Source: a virus. Taken from it: a stretch of 22,369 nucleotides of DNA. This document shows, in pieces, positions 15,275-22,165 of the stretch (positions within the stretch are counted from its first letter, which is position 1; every line of letters begins with the position of its first letter). Location of the stretch: the IMG/VR virus record IMGVR_UViG_3300007363_001465, positions 1 to 22,369 of that record; one strand, written 5' to 3'. The notes beneath the pieces were generated by a model, which saw nothing but the letters and a program-made list of their open reading frames with translations, was not told where the DNA came from and did not search any database. A program made the translations under genes and the position numbers.

Positions 15275-16173
15275 AGCAACTCCTTGATTTGTTCAATGTT
15301 TAACTGTTTGGTGTTGGCTGAGGTGTAGGCGGCTTTCGGAGTGGTCGTCTGACCTTCTACGAAATACTGGTCATAATTCATATCTCTAGAGTCGGCCTTT
15401 ACTCTATAGTAATCACCCATATCTTCGGCTCGGTACATCTCTTCCTCGGATATAAGAGATTCGTGCATTTTCTCACCATGACGGATGCCTATAATCTGGT
15501 GGTGGTCGCTGATAGCAGTTGCTAGGTCTAGCATAGTACAGGCGGGTGCTTTCTTTACAAAAGTATCTCCAGGCTGGCCATTCTCTAAGGCAAACATAAC
15601 GAGGTTAATAGAGTCTTGGAGTGATAATAAGAATCTAGTCATGTTGGGGCTGGTTATGGTTAGCGGCTCGCCCTTCTCAGCAGCAGCTTCCCAAATAGGA
15701 ATAATTGAACCCCTGGAGCGCATAACGTTACCATAGCGAGTTACTACTGCACCCTTAGATACAGCTAAACGTTCCATCATAGCCTTAGAAATACCCATAG
15801 CGTTTATGGGATAAACTGCCTTATCGGTTGATAAACATACTACCTTAGCACCAGCTCTCTGCCCTGCGTCTATAACGTGTTCTGCGCCAAGTATGTTGGT
15901 CTTGACGGCTTCAAAGGGGAAGAACTCGCAACTAGGTACTTGTTTTAGGGCAGCAGCGTGAAAGACATAATCGTGGCCGTTAATAACTTCTCCAACCCTA
16001 GCCCTGTCTCTAATATCGCCTATCTCATATCTGGCGTTAGGATAGAGCTTTCTCATCTCAAATTGTTTATTTTCGTCTCTACTAAAGACAGTTAAGTCGT
16101 GGCTGGTGTAGTATCTCTTTACAAAGGCATTACCAAAACTACCCGTACCCCCAGTTATAACTATTTTCGCCAT
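15256..16173 (-). CDS. capE: UDP-GlcNAc 4,6-dehydratase/5-epimerase (CapE/FnlA/WbjB-like)
   Basis: A 305-residue extended SDR enzyme. It has the NAD(P)-binding loop GGTGSFGNAF (8-17), acidic VFSRDENKQFEMR (29-41) and GDIRDRARV. The catalytic block is LSTDKAVYPINAMGISKAMM, in which the usual Tyr of YxxxK is Met126 with Lys130, the Met-x3-Lys signature of this family, and D117/K118 serve dehydration. IRHGEKMHESL near 230-240 is another family hallmark. CapE turns UDP-GlcNAc into UDP-2-acetamido-2,6-dideoxy-L-arabino-4-hexulose, the first step to UDP-L-FucNAc or UDP-L-QuiNAc. It overlaps capG by 13 bases and the cupin gene by 19, so the three are translationally linked. PseB-type dehydratases are the main alternative; the neighbours favour CapE. 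Confidence 0.85.
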   Translation of the reverse strand: MAKIVITGGTGSFGNAFVKRYYTSHDLTVFSRDENKQFEMRKLYPNARYEIGDIRDRARVGEVINGHDYVFHAAALKQVPSCEFFPFEAVKTNILGAEHVIDAGQRAGAKVVCLSTDKAVYPINAMGISKAMMERLAVSKGAVVTRYGNVMRSRGSIIPIWEAAAEKGEPLTITSPNMTRFLLSLQDSINLVMFALENGQPGDTFVKKAPACTMLDLATAISDHHQIIGIRHGEKMHESLISEEEMYRAEDMGDYYRVKADSRDMNYDQYFVEGQTTTPKAAYTSANTKQLNIEQIKELLWTTKN

Positions 16174-17258
16174 ACCACTCGATTCACGTAGCCTGTATAG
16201 CCAAGTATTACTTTAAGCACTCGTTCAGAACAGTTCTCAATAAAGTAGTCTCCAGGAGCCATCACTGGTTCCTTTACGGCATCTAGACAGAGTAGTATGT
16301 TTTCCTTGTCTACCCCGGTCATCAAAATAGAGCCGTGGTCGATAGCTTCAGGTCGTTCTATAGCATTTCTGATGGTAATAGCGGGGAAGCCTAAGATAGC
16401 TGACTCCTCGGCAATCGTGCCACTGTCACTAAGCACACAGCGAGCATAAGTCTGTAGGTTTAGGTAGTCGAAGAATCCAAAGGGTTTCATTACCCTAACT
16501 CTATTATTAAAGATTATCTTCTTATCGCTTATTTTCTTTTGGAGCCTTGGATGTGTGGACAGGATGATGTCTGATTCGTATTTCTCGGCGATTGTATTGA
16601 GCGTATCTACTAAAATATCCAGGTTCTTTTGTATCTCAGTGCTTTCATCTCGGTGGATGTTTACTAGAAAGTAAGGAACACTGCGTAAATTTAAGCGGTC
16701 CAATATGTCGGTATTGTCTAAGTGGCTGTTGGCGTTAGCAATCACTTCTGCCATTGGGCTACCCATTAAAAAGATTCTGTCCTTTGCTACACCCTCTTGA
16801 ATTAAGTAATGTCGTTGGGCGTCGGTGTAAACCATGTTGACATCAGAGATATGGTCTAGAATACGACGATTAATTTCTTCGGGAACATTATCATCGAAAC
16901 AACGATTGCCAGCCTCTAGGTGGAATAGTGGTATTTTCATTCGTTTAACTATGATTCCAGCCAAAGCTGAGTTAGTATCACCGAGTATTACTACGGCATC
17001 GGGCTTTTCTGATTTTAGTAGTTTCTCTACACCCACCATTACATGTCCAACTGTTTCTGCTAAACTACCACCTTTCCAGTTCAGAAAGTGGTCTGGTTTG
17101 CGTAGCTCTAGGTCTTTGTAGAATATCTCGTTTAACTCGTAGTCATAATTTTGGCCTGTGTGTACAAAGATATGATTAACGTGTTTATCTAAAGTTTTAA
17201 CTATCTCGGACATTTTAATTAGTTCGGGCCTGGTGCCGACTATGCTCATAACTTTCAT
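16161..17258 (-). CDS. capG: UDP-N-acetylglucosamine 2-epimerase family (CapG/FnlC/WecB-like)
   Basis: A 365-residue protein of normal family length (about 370) with all landmarks: GTRPELIKMS (8-17), HTGQNYDYELN (33-43), GDTNS (93-97), HLEAGNRCFDDNVPEEINRR (113-132), NIHRDES (200-206) and SDSGTIAEES followed by RNAIERPEA near the C-terminus. The fold is GT-B and the active site lies between two Rossmann domains. Wording such as NYDYELNEIFYKDLELRKPD and AGNRCFDDNVPEEINR fits CapG, which does the last C2 inversion giving UDP-L-FucNAc, better than the ManNAc-forming WecB. Its pairing with capE and a CapF cupin supports that. GAGG lies five bases before the ATG, and it overlaps its neighbours on both sides. 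Confidence 0.85.
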   Translation of the reverse strand: MKVMSIVGTRPELIKMSEIVKTLDKHVNHIFVHTGQNYDYELNEIFYKDLELRKPDHFLNWKGGSLAETVGHVMVGVEKLLKSEKPDAVVILGDTNSALAGIIVKRMKIPLFHLEAGNRCFDDNVPEEINRRILDHISDVNMVYTDAQRHYLIQEGVAKDRIFLMGSPMAEVIANANSHLDNTDILDRLNLRSVPYFLVNIHRDESTEIQKNLDILVDTLNTIAEKYESDIILSTHPRLQKKISDKKIIFNNRVRVMKPFGFFDYLNLQTYARCVLSDSGTIAEESAILGFPAITIRNAIERPEAIDHGSILMTGVDKENILLCLDAVKEPVMAPGDYFIENCSERVLKVILGYTGYVNRVVWRK

Positions 17259-17503
17259 ACTGCCTCGTAGATTTCCTTGAATGATACTTGATTACAGGGG
17301 TAAACTTCGTTGCGTTGAGTTTTAATAATATAATCTCCCTCTTGCGCAGACATATAGCCATTGAGGCTCATTAGTCTTATGGTGCCATCTACAGTGGTAA
17401 TCGCCACCTTATCAGCCTCTTCTACGAAAGCGCTAACCTCTGAGTAATTATTGCCCGTCCATTGGATAGCCTCTATGGTTACGGGTTTTTTTTGATACTT
17501 CAT
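17255..17503 (-). CDS. Small phage protein of the EAIQW/GDYIIK type
   Basis: An 82-residue protein with the pattern shared by many short phage proteins of unknown function: YQKKPVTIEAIQWTGNN at the start, a strand/turn core (IRLMSLNGYMSAQEGDYIIK) and RNEVYPCNQVSFKEIYEAV at the end. It is soluble with no membrane segment. A very strong AAGGGGGG site precedes its ATG, so it is probably well expressed. It sits between a glycosyltransferase and capG, overlapping each by 4 bases, although elsewhere this family appears in unrelated phage contexts. No function is known to me; a link to sugar metabolism is only positional. Confidence 0.7.
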   Translation of the reverse strand: MKYQKKPVTIEAIQWTGNNYSEVSAFVEEADKVAITTVDGTIRLMSLNGYMSAQEGDYIIKTQRNEVYPCNQVSFKEIYEAV

Positions 17504-18213
17504 TTGACCCCCCTTATTTTTAAAACGTTCTCATCATAACCACGGTCATAAAAAGTCTTCTCATAATATTCAGGGTAGTCTTTCCAGTTACTTTCGTCAG
17601 CAAATGTCCAGCTTAATCGTTCATCCATGTGGCCAACTAGCCAGCCCTCTTTAAGTACCTGGCGAGATAATTTAGAATCTTCTTGAAGTTTGGAGCGACT
17701 ACCTTCCCACGGTGTTTCGTCATATCTGAGGCCACCATCCCATATTGTGCGACGTAGGATATTTGGCCCACCAACGCACCCAGGCCACTCTATCAAGCCC
17801 ATGCCATTATAAAATTGGGGTACTTTATTCTCACCACCATCAAAATCTAAACCGAGTTGACCCAGTCGGTCTATGTTTTGGAAGTATTCTTGAGCTCGCA
17901 AATCCCAGCCTCGCTCAAAGTGCATATCATTGTCTAGTCGCATTAAATGCGTAGCTTGAGGATAGAACTCTAGAGCACGTTGCCAACCCAAATTACAGGC
18001 TTTACCTGGATAAAGATTTGTAGTGCTGGGTATGAAATCGTTTAATCTTCCCCGTTCTAGTAGACTACTCAGGTATTCTTGAGTTCCATCAGTAGAGGCA
18101 TTGTCTACAGCTACTAAGTAGTAGGGGACTTCTATAGTATCTAAAAGACTTCTAATAGTTTTTTTGGTGTAATCTAATCGGTTGTGGGTTACTAAACAAA
18201 TAGCTAGTTTCAT
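17500..18213 (-). CDS. Family 2 glycosyltransferase
   Basis: A 237-residue GT-A enzyme with classic family 2 features: N-terminal LAICLVTHNRLDYTKKTIRS (3-22), AVDNASTDGTQEYL (35-48) for UDP binding, NLGWQRALE (74-82), and the metal-binding D94-N-D96 in MRLDNDMHFE. The second half carries an acceptor region (GPNILRRTIWDGGLRYDETP), then a candidate base region (EDSKLSRQVLKEGW). No membrane segment is visible, so it acts in the cytoplasm on a soluble or protein acceptor or a membrane-attached lipid carrier. GGAG lies 9 bases upstream of the ATG, and the gene overlaps both neighbours by 4 bases. The donor could be the nucleotide sugar made downstream in the same operon; this is inference. Confidence 0.85.
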   Translation of the reverse strand: MKLAICLVTHNRLDYTKKTIRSLLDTIEVPYYLVAVDNASTDGTQEYLSSLLERGRLNDFIPSTTNLYPGKACNLGWQRALEFYPQATHLMRLDNDMHFERGWDLRAQEYFQNIDRLGQLGLDFDGGENKVPQFYNGMGLIEWPGCVGGPNILRRTIWDGGLRYDETPWEGSRSKLQEDSKLSRQVLKEGWLVGHMDERLSWTFADESNWKDYPEYYEKTFYDRGYDENVLKIRGVK

Positions 18214-19067
18214 ATCTCTACGTCTCCATCATCAATTATGGTATGTCGTTTTGGGGGGTAGGTAGCCAAGCCTTGAGCCACTAAGTTATCGGCGTGTTTT
18301 TTGCTAGTTGAAACTGCTCCCGTAGGAGTGTCTACCACCACCAATTTGCCCTTAGCTCCCGTAGCTAGAGGTTGTCTTTCTATAGCTTTTAAACGCATAT
18401 CTTTTTTAATCTTTGTCCATTTTTCTATCTTATGAGCGCCGTCATTAGAACCAGCTTTACCCCATGCCAGTAATTTACGTTGTCCTAACTTAACAGGTAA
18501 AGTTTTAATAATAACTCCTGTCTTCCAGAGTTTCATGCAAAAGGTAATGTCATGTAGTCCATAACCATCTAGTTTAGTGGCTTCACTGGCTACCAATTTA
18601 ATGGCACTACCATAGTTGAGCATTGTCCAACGCACCTTGTCTGTAAAGTACGGGGTCTTAATAGAATCAAAAACACTTCGCTTAACTAGCAAACAACCTG
18701 TACCACAGAACACTACCGAACCACCACGGTCAAAGAATACTGAACCACGGCCCTCTTTATTGGTGGGGTAATCACAGGTAACGGCGTTGGCGTTCTCTTG
18801 TATCATCTTTAACAGTAGGCCGTCGGGTAGAATCATATCGTCTTCTACAAACCATAGGTGGGTAATGGAATCATCTTTTAGGGCTCGTTGAGTTGGTTCT
18901 TCAAAACAGTTTGGAATTGGTTGGCCGTGTGAGAAGAAGAACTTGTGTGGAACCTGTTTAACGTTTTGGAGTATTTCGTCGGCTGTCTGCGAGAATATCA
19001 GCCCACGGGATGGTAGAATAACGGCTACTTTTATTGGTTTATTGGACGACTTCATATTTCCGCCCAT
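18210..19067 (-). CDS. GT-A glycosyltransferase-like protein, tandem paralogue B
   Basis: A 285-residue protein (an alternative ATG at 19055 gives 281 and has a slightly better upstream GGCGG). It aligns along its length with the next gene upstream: VAVILPSRGLIFSQT (14-28), CFEEPTQRAL (54-63), VEDDMILPDGLL (74-85, where E-D-D is a DxD-like metal site), CGTGCLLVKRSVF, GYGLHDITFCMKLWK, and GQRKLLAWGKAGSNDGAHKI. HDITF holds the likely acidic base. The C-terminal 70 residues (TGAKGKLVVVDTPTGAVSTS) are not shared with paralogue A. It overlaps paralogue A by 29 bases and the family 2 enzyme by 4. The substrate is unknown. Confidence 0.72.
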   Translation of the reverse strand: MGGNMKSSNKPIKVAVILPSRGLIFSQTADEILQNVKQVPHKFFFSHGQPIPNCFEEPTQRALKDDSITHLWFVEDDMILPDGLLLKMIQENANAVTCDYPTNKEGRGSVFFDRGGSVVFCGTGCLLVKRSVFDSIKTPYFTDKVRWTMLNYGSAIKLVASEATKLDGYGLHDITFCMKLWKTGVIIKTLPVKLGQRKLLAWGKAGSNDGAHKIEKWTKIKKDMRLKAIERQPLATGAKGKLVVVDTPTGAVSTSKKHADNLVAQGLATYPPKRHTIIDDGDVEI

Positions 19068-19881
19068 CGTTTAAATATGGTTGATTGTCTTCGTCATAAG
19101 AGATGAAAGGGGGGATGTCTTCCCAAAACTTAACTCGTTTGACTCGGTTCAGGGCACCTCGGAACATATTAGCGTTTTCGGGGTTAATCATGCCAGATAC
19201 TAGGTCTCTGCCAACCACTGTTAATTCTTCTATCCTGTGAGCTCCATTATTAGAGCGAGCATCACCCAGTTGTACTAATTTACGTTGTCCAGCCGTTTTA
19301 GCCATAGGTTTGACTGGTAGACTGGCTGAATAAAGAACTAGGCCAAAGTTTAAGTCGTGTAGTCCGTAGAATACCTTGTTTAGTTTGCGGGGCCAGAAGT
19401 GCAGAGTATCTTTATCAATAAATGGGTCAAAAGTTCTGTCGGTCCTCCAAATAGGCTTTTCTACCTGTTCTAATACCTGTCGAGCTACCAGTAGGAAACC
19501 AGTACCAGACCAGTAAGCCATCCCCTGTGGGTCGTGTAATACTGTAGCGTCACCATTCTGTTGAAACGGGTAGTCTAGGGCTACTACTGGATAACCCTCA
19601 GCAAACATGTCTTTCAAGATGCCTTTAGGGATAATCATGTCATCCTCGCAGAAAAGAATAGCGTAGACATCAGGGTCAGCTAAAGCACGCTCTGTGGGCT
19701 CATTAAAGCACTCTGGAAGGCTTTTAGCGTGCGCCCAGTATATTTCGTAATCAAAGTCAGAAAGCTCGTTAAGCAGCTCCTCTAGCGTTTGGCTGAACAT
19801 CAACCCTCTGGATGGTAAAACAACTGCTAACTTAGCTCTAGACTGACTCGGTAATTTCGCCCGTGATGTCTGGGTTTTCAT
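19039..19881 (-). CDS. GT-A glycosyltransferase-like protein, tandem paralogue A
   Basis: From the ATG at 19881 the product has 280 residues; a TTG at 19896 would add five. Neither has a clear Shine-Dalgarno. Shared blocks with paralogue B are LAVVLPSRGLMFSQT, CFNEPTERAL, CEDDMIIPKGIL (DxD-like metal site), WSGTGFLLVARQVL, FYGLHDLNFGLVLY and AGQRKLVQLGDARSNNGAHRI. This is a GT-A nucleotide-diphospho-sugar transferase pattern with a predicted cytoplasmic location. The start lies well inside the preceding 111-codon gene, an unusually long overlap of 44 bases that cannot be shortened without losing the first strand of the fold. Conserved active-site residues in both copies suggest both are functional, perhaps adding successive sugars. 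Confidence 0.72.
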   Translation of the reverse strand: MKTQTSRAKLPSQSRAKLAVVLPSRGLMFSQTLEELLNELSDFDYEIYWAHAKSLPECFNEPTERALADPDVYAILFCEDDMIIPKGILKDMFAEGYPVVALDYPFQQNGDATVLHDPQGMAYWSGTGFLLVARQVLEQVEKPIWRTDRTFDPFIDKDTLHFWPRKLNKVFYGLHDLNFGLVLYSASLPVKPMAKTAGQRKLVQLGDARSNNGAHRIEELTVVGRDLVSGMINPENANMFRGALNRVKRVKFWEDIPPFISYDEDNQPYLNDGRKYEVVQ

Positions 19882-20173
19882 CTCTGAGTTCTTCAATCAT
19901 TTTTTGTATCATCAAGATGCCACCAGTAAATTGCTGTACCTGGTTTTTGTGTTCCAACATATTGTTATTGCCCTTGGTCTGGAGTGCTTCAATAGGACTC
20001 TCTTGTAGTCTTTTAGCGTGAACTACATCTACCCTAGCTCTCCACGCCATACTCTTAAGTTCGTGGAGTTGATTCTCTAGGAAAGCTAGTTTTTGCCTAG
20101 GGTGAAGTTCAGCCTCTGGTGGGATGTTGAACTCTTTTACTGTGTCTTTATCTACTTGTAATGGACTTTTCAT
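19838..20173 (-). CDS. Hypothetical helical protein at the head of the glycan operon
   Basis: A 111-residue charged, mostly helical protein. Residues about 25-60 (HPRQKLAFLENQLHELKSMA) look like a short coiled coil, and about 70-105 (QFTGGILMIQKMIEELRDEN) a second helix, giving a possible helical hairpin. There is no signal peptide, membrane segment or enzymatic motif. It is the first gene after the terminator following the capsid gene and after the promoter candidate at 20198-20227, with an AAGGA site 8 bases before the ATG. Its last 44-59 bases are overlapped by the next gene. It could be a small virion or head-completion protein or a partner of the glycosyltransferases; nothing in the sequence decides. 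Confidence 0.6.
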   Translation of the reverse strand: MKSPLQVDKDTVKEFNIPPEAELHPRQKLAFLENQLHELKSMAWRARVDVVHAKRLQESPIEALQTKGNNNMLEHKNQVQQFTGGILMIQKMIEELRDENPDITGEITESV

Positions 20174-20197
20174 TGTTTGTTCCTTGTTTATGGTTAT

Positions 20198-20227
20198 ATA
20201 TTACCAATAACGTACAAAAAAAAGCAA
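20198..20227 (-). promoter_or_regulatory. Promoter candidate for the glycan operon
   Basis: The minus strand has TTGCTT (20227-20222) and TAATAT (20203-20198) separated by 18 bases, with an AT-rich spacer and a T-run. It begins about 20 bases past the intrinsic terminator and lies 25 bases before the next ATG, so a fresh start of transcription is expected here. The match to consensus is moderate (three and four of six). Confidence 0.4.
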
Positions 20228-20245
20228 CAGTATTGTTATAAATAC

Positions 20246-20270
20246 AAAAAGCCCTTGAGATTAAGGGCTT
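20246..20270 (-). terminator. Intrinsic terminator after the capsid transcription unit
   Basis: On the minus strand an 8-bp perfect stem AAGCCCTT/AAGGGCTT (plus-strand arms 20249-20256 and 20263-20270, 6-base loop) ends in a run of five T bases. It follows the stop of the 34-codon gene by 4 bases. There is no T-run on the plus-strand side, so it works in the direction of the genes. Confidence 0.8.
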
Positions 20271-20274
20271 AATG

Positions 20275-20379
20275 TTAGACGTTGAAACCTTCGTCGTTTA
20301 CAGGAGGTACTAAACTGATTGGTACAGCTACTTCCTCGACAACAACGGGTGTTTCTACTACTTTTTTGGGTTTAGCCAT
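20275..20379 (-). CDS. 34-residue proline/valine-rich small protein after the capsid gene
   Basis: This ORF encodes a 34-residue peptide starting MAKPKKVVETPVVVEEVAVP and ending NDEGFNV. It has an AGGA site seven bases before the ATG. It lies in its own slot between the capsid gene with its UUCG hairpin and the terminator, which strongly suggests it is real despite its size. The basic N-terminus (AKPKK) and alternating Val/Pro/Glu stretch suggest an extended, unstructured chain, such as a small head decoration or cement peptide. I do not recognise a family, and that role rests on location next to the capsid gene. Confidence 0.6.
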   Translation of the reverse strand: MAKPKKVVETPVVVEEVAVPISLVPPVNDEGFNV

Positions 20380-20399
20380 AATAGTTCCTATCTATGGAT

Positions 20400-20421
20400 G
20401 GAGGACGCCGAAGCGCCCCCC
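20400..20421 (-). other. G:U-containing RNA hairpin with cUUCGg tetraloop downstream of the capsid gene
   Basis: In the minus-strand transcript nine base pairs form between GGGGGGCGC (20421-20413) and GCGUCCUCC (20408-20400) around the loop UUCG (20412-20409). Seven pairs are Watson-Crick and two are G:U. In plus-strand RNA those two would be A:C mismatches, so the structure belongs to the minus-strand mRNA. No U-run follows, so it is not a standard terminator. It may stabilise or define the 3' side of the capsid message. Confidence 0.7.
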
Positions 20422-20430
20422 TTTTGGTTT

Positions 20431-21300
20431 TTAGTGTTTTAGCACGAAGCCAAAACCTGAGCGAAGTGGCATTATGCCGTAGAGGACATCTACTGTTACA
20501 AGCCAGCCAAGGTGTTCTTGTTTGTACTGTGCTTGAGTTCGAGGTGTCAACTGCATAGCTACTGCAAATGCTTCCTTGTGGAAGAATAGAGAGCTATATT
20601 CGTCAGTTGCGGTGTCTAACCAGTATAAGTTCTGGCTCATGTAGACATCAGCGCCGTAGATGCGTCCGATTTTACCGTTTTTAATGCTGTTCTGGTCGCC
20701 ACCTACACCAAGTGCGTCGTAACGAACATACTTGTCGATAGCTAACATTTCAGCTTCACCTTTAGGGTGAACTACGATTGAACGGTCAGAGCGTGGTGCT
20801 TTGTTCTCGCTCAAGTATCGGTTTACGGTTAGGATTAGGTTGTCGTTTAGGGCTGTGCCGTAAGCGCCGTAACCAGTCCAAGCTGTGGTCATGTAACGAG
20901 CGATGTCGTTGTCAACTTTTTCAGCGATTGCGTAAGCAGCAGCTTGTGTGTAGTCGCTTCTTAAGTCGTATGCAGATTGGATTTTTACTAGGTCTTCTAC
21001 TAAGAATGAGCTTTCGTAGTGCTTGTTCAAAGTAATAGTAGTTTTGGTTTCTGTGTTGTAGTTCAAAGTAACTACAGTGTTTTGTGATTTTAGGTTTGCA
21101 GAAATGGTTGTAACGTTTGGAATTTCCAAAGTTTGGCCTGAGCTCTGCACGTCAGCGTCGTAGTGTTTGATGAGTGGAAGCAAAACTAGGTTGCTTTTTA
21201 CAAACATCAAAACTTCACGACTCCAGATGTTAGGTCGGAAAACGTTAGCAGCTGTTGCGCCAATGTTCACGTTTCCAGAGTTAAATGCTCCAGTTGTCAT
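20431..21300 (-). CDS. Major capsid protein (HK97-fold type)
   Basis: A 289-residue protein with the profile of small tailed-phage capsid proteins: an N-terminal segment FRPNIWSREVLMFVKSNLVL, a P-domain-like region with LVEDLVKIQSAYDLRSDYTQ and AAAYAIAEKVDNDIARYM (spine helix), SIVVHPKGEAEMLAIDKYV, GRIYGADVYMSQNL, and a C-terminal strand LVTVDVLYGIMPLRSGFGFV. These blocks are typical of podovirus-type coat proteins of the HK97 fold. It follows a scaffold-like gene by 22 bases, the usual order, with AAAGGA about 12 bases before the ATG. No cleaved N-terminal delta domain is apparent, consistent with the separate scaffold. It is bounded downstream by a UUCG hairpin and, one small gene later, by a terminator. 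Confidence 0.85.
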   Translation of the reverse strand: MTTGAFNSGNVNIGATAANVFRPNIWSREVLMFVKSNLVLLPLIKHYDADVQSSGQTLEIPNVTTISANLKSQNTVVTLNYNTETKTTITLNKHYESSFLVEDLVKIQSAYDLRSDYTQAAAYAIAEKVDNDIARYMTTAWTGYGAYGTALNDNLILTVNRYLSENKAPRSDRSIVVHPKGEAEMLAIDKYVRYDALGVGGDQNSIKNGKIGRIYGADVYMSQNLYWLDTATDEYSSLFFHKEAFAVAMQLTPRTQAQYKQEHLGWLVTVDVLYGIMPLRSGFGFVLKH

Positions 21301-21322
21301 TGTTTTATTTGTCCTTTGTTAT

Positions 21323-22141
21323 TTATTTACCAGAGATTGCTTTGTTAATAGCTTCGTAGTTCTTTTCGTACCACTTTTGGTCATTCTTATCTACCAGTTC
21401 AAAGACGTTTTGAGGCGTAATGTTCTGGGATTCAAAGACTGCACTATTAGTAGCAGCAGCTTCTGGGGGTATTGCTTGTTGTTTCTGAGCGAGGTTTTGA
21501 AGAGCTTGCTTGCCACCTTCAGCCTTTAGTTTGTCTGTTCGGCTAGGGTCTGCTAAGAAATGAGCTTTGATGTCGTCCATGTCAGTTAGCCATGGTCGCT
21601 GTTGAGCAATTTCTTGTAGTTCGGTGCGGTGGTCCTTCATATCAGGATTAGCCTCGAACCAGTCTCTAACGTACATCCGTAGTTCAGTCTGATTTTGTCT
21701 TTCAACTACTTGGTCGATGTTTGGGTCGCCTGTAATTGGGATTTCTTCAGGTGGTGTAACTGCTGGCCGTTGGTTTGCTTGGTGCATTTTACGTTCAGCT
21801 TCGAGCTGCATACGAGCTAAGTTCACTTCATTCGGGTTATCGGGGTTAAGTTTAATCCCCTTCTTCTCCGACCAAGCGAGTATCTCGTCGTCAGTCTTGT
21901 CTGCTGCGTATTCAGCTTGTGTCTCTTTTGTTTCTGTTGAGTCTTTAGACTCTGTTTCGGAAACGGCTTCGTCTGCACTTTGGGTGGGTGCTTGCGATGA
22001 AAGAGGTTGTAGTGAAGGTGTACCGTTCTCGTCAGTTGATATGACTTGTTCGTTGCCTTCTATAGCCTCGTTCGAGCCCGCTTCGTCTATTTGTGGTTGT
22101 GCTGTAATAGCGCCACTGTCCGAAGTTGTGGTTTCGTCCAT
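21323..22141 (-). CDS. Capsid scaffolding protein
   Basis: A 272-residue, strongly acidic protein. The first 100 residues are low-complexity and disordered (Ser/Thr/Glu/Gln). Helical stretches follow (EVNLARMQLEAERKMHQANQ; ELRMYVRDWFEANPDMKDHR), and a charged C-terminal helix (DQKWYEKNYEAINKAISGK), the part that usually binds the coat protein. Composition, length and place directly before the capsid gene are those of tailed-phage scaffolds, which organise the procapsid and then leave. A strong TAGGAG site lies 6 bases upstream of the ATG. The upstream region contains interleaved inverted repeats that may control translation. No protease motif is visible, so it is probably not a fused protease-scaffold. 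Confidence 0.78.
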   Translation of the reverse strand: MDETTTSDSGAITAQPQIDEAGSNEAIEGNEQVISTDENGTPSLQPLSSQAPTQSADEAVSETESKDSTETKETQAEYAADKTDDEILAWSEKKGIKLNPDNPNEVNLARMQLEAERKMHQANQRPAVTPPEEIPITGDPNIDQVVERQNQTELRMYVRDWFEANPDMKDHRTELQEIAQQRPWLTDMDDIKAHFLADPSRTDKLKAEGGKQALQNLAQKQQAIPPEAAATNSAVFESQNITPQNVFELVDKNDQKWYEKNYEAINKAISGK

Positions 22142-22165
22142 CTTTTTCTCCTATTTTTTTAAGGT

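Noticed and set aside
13680-20173. Reading the sugar genes as a piece of bacterial chromosome or prophage-flanking capsule locus
   Set aside because: They share strand, overlaps and spacing with capsid genes on one side and tail genes on the other, with no integrase, attachment repeat or insertion sequence between.
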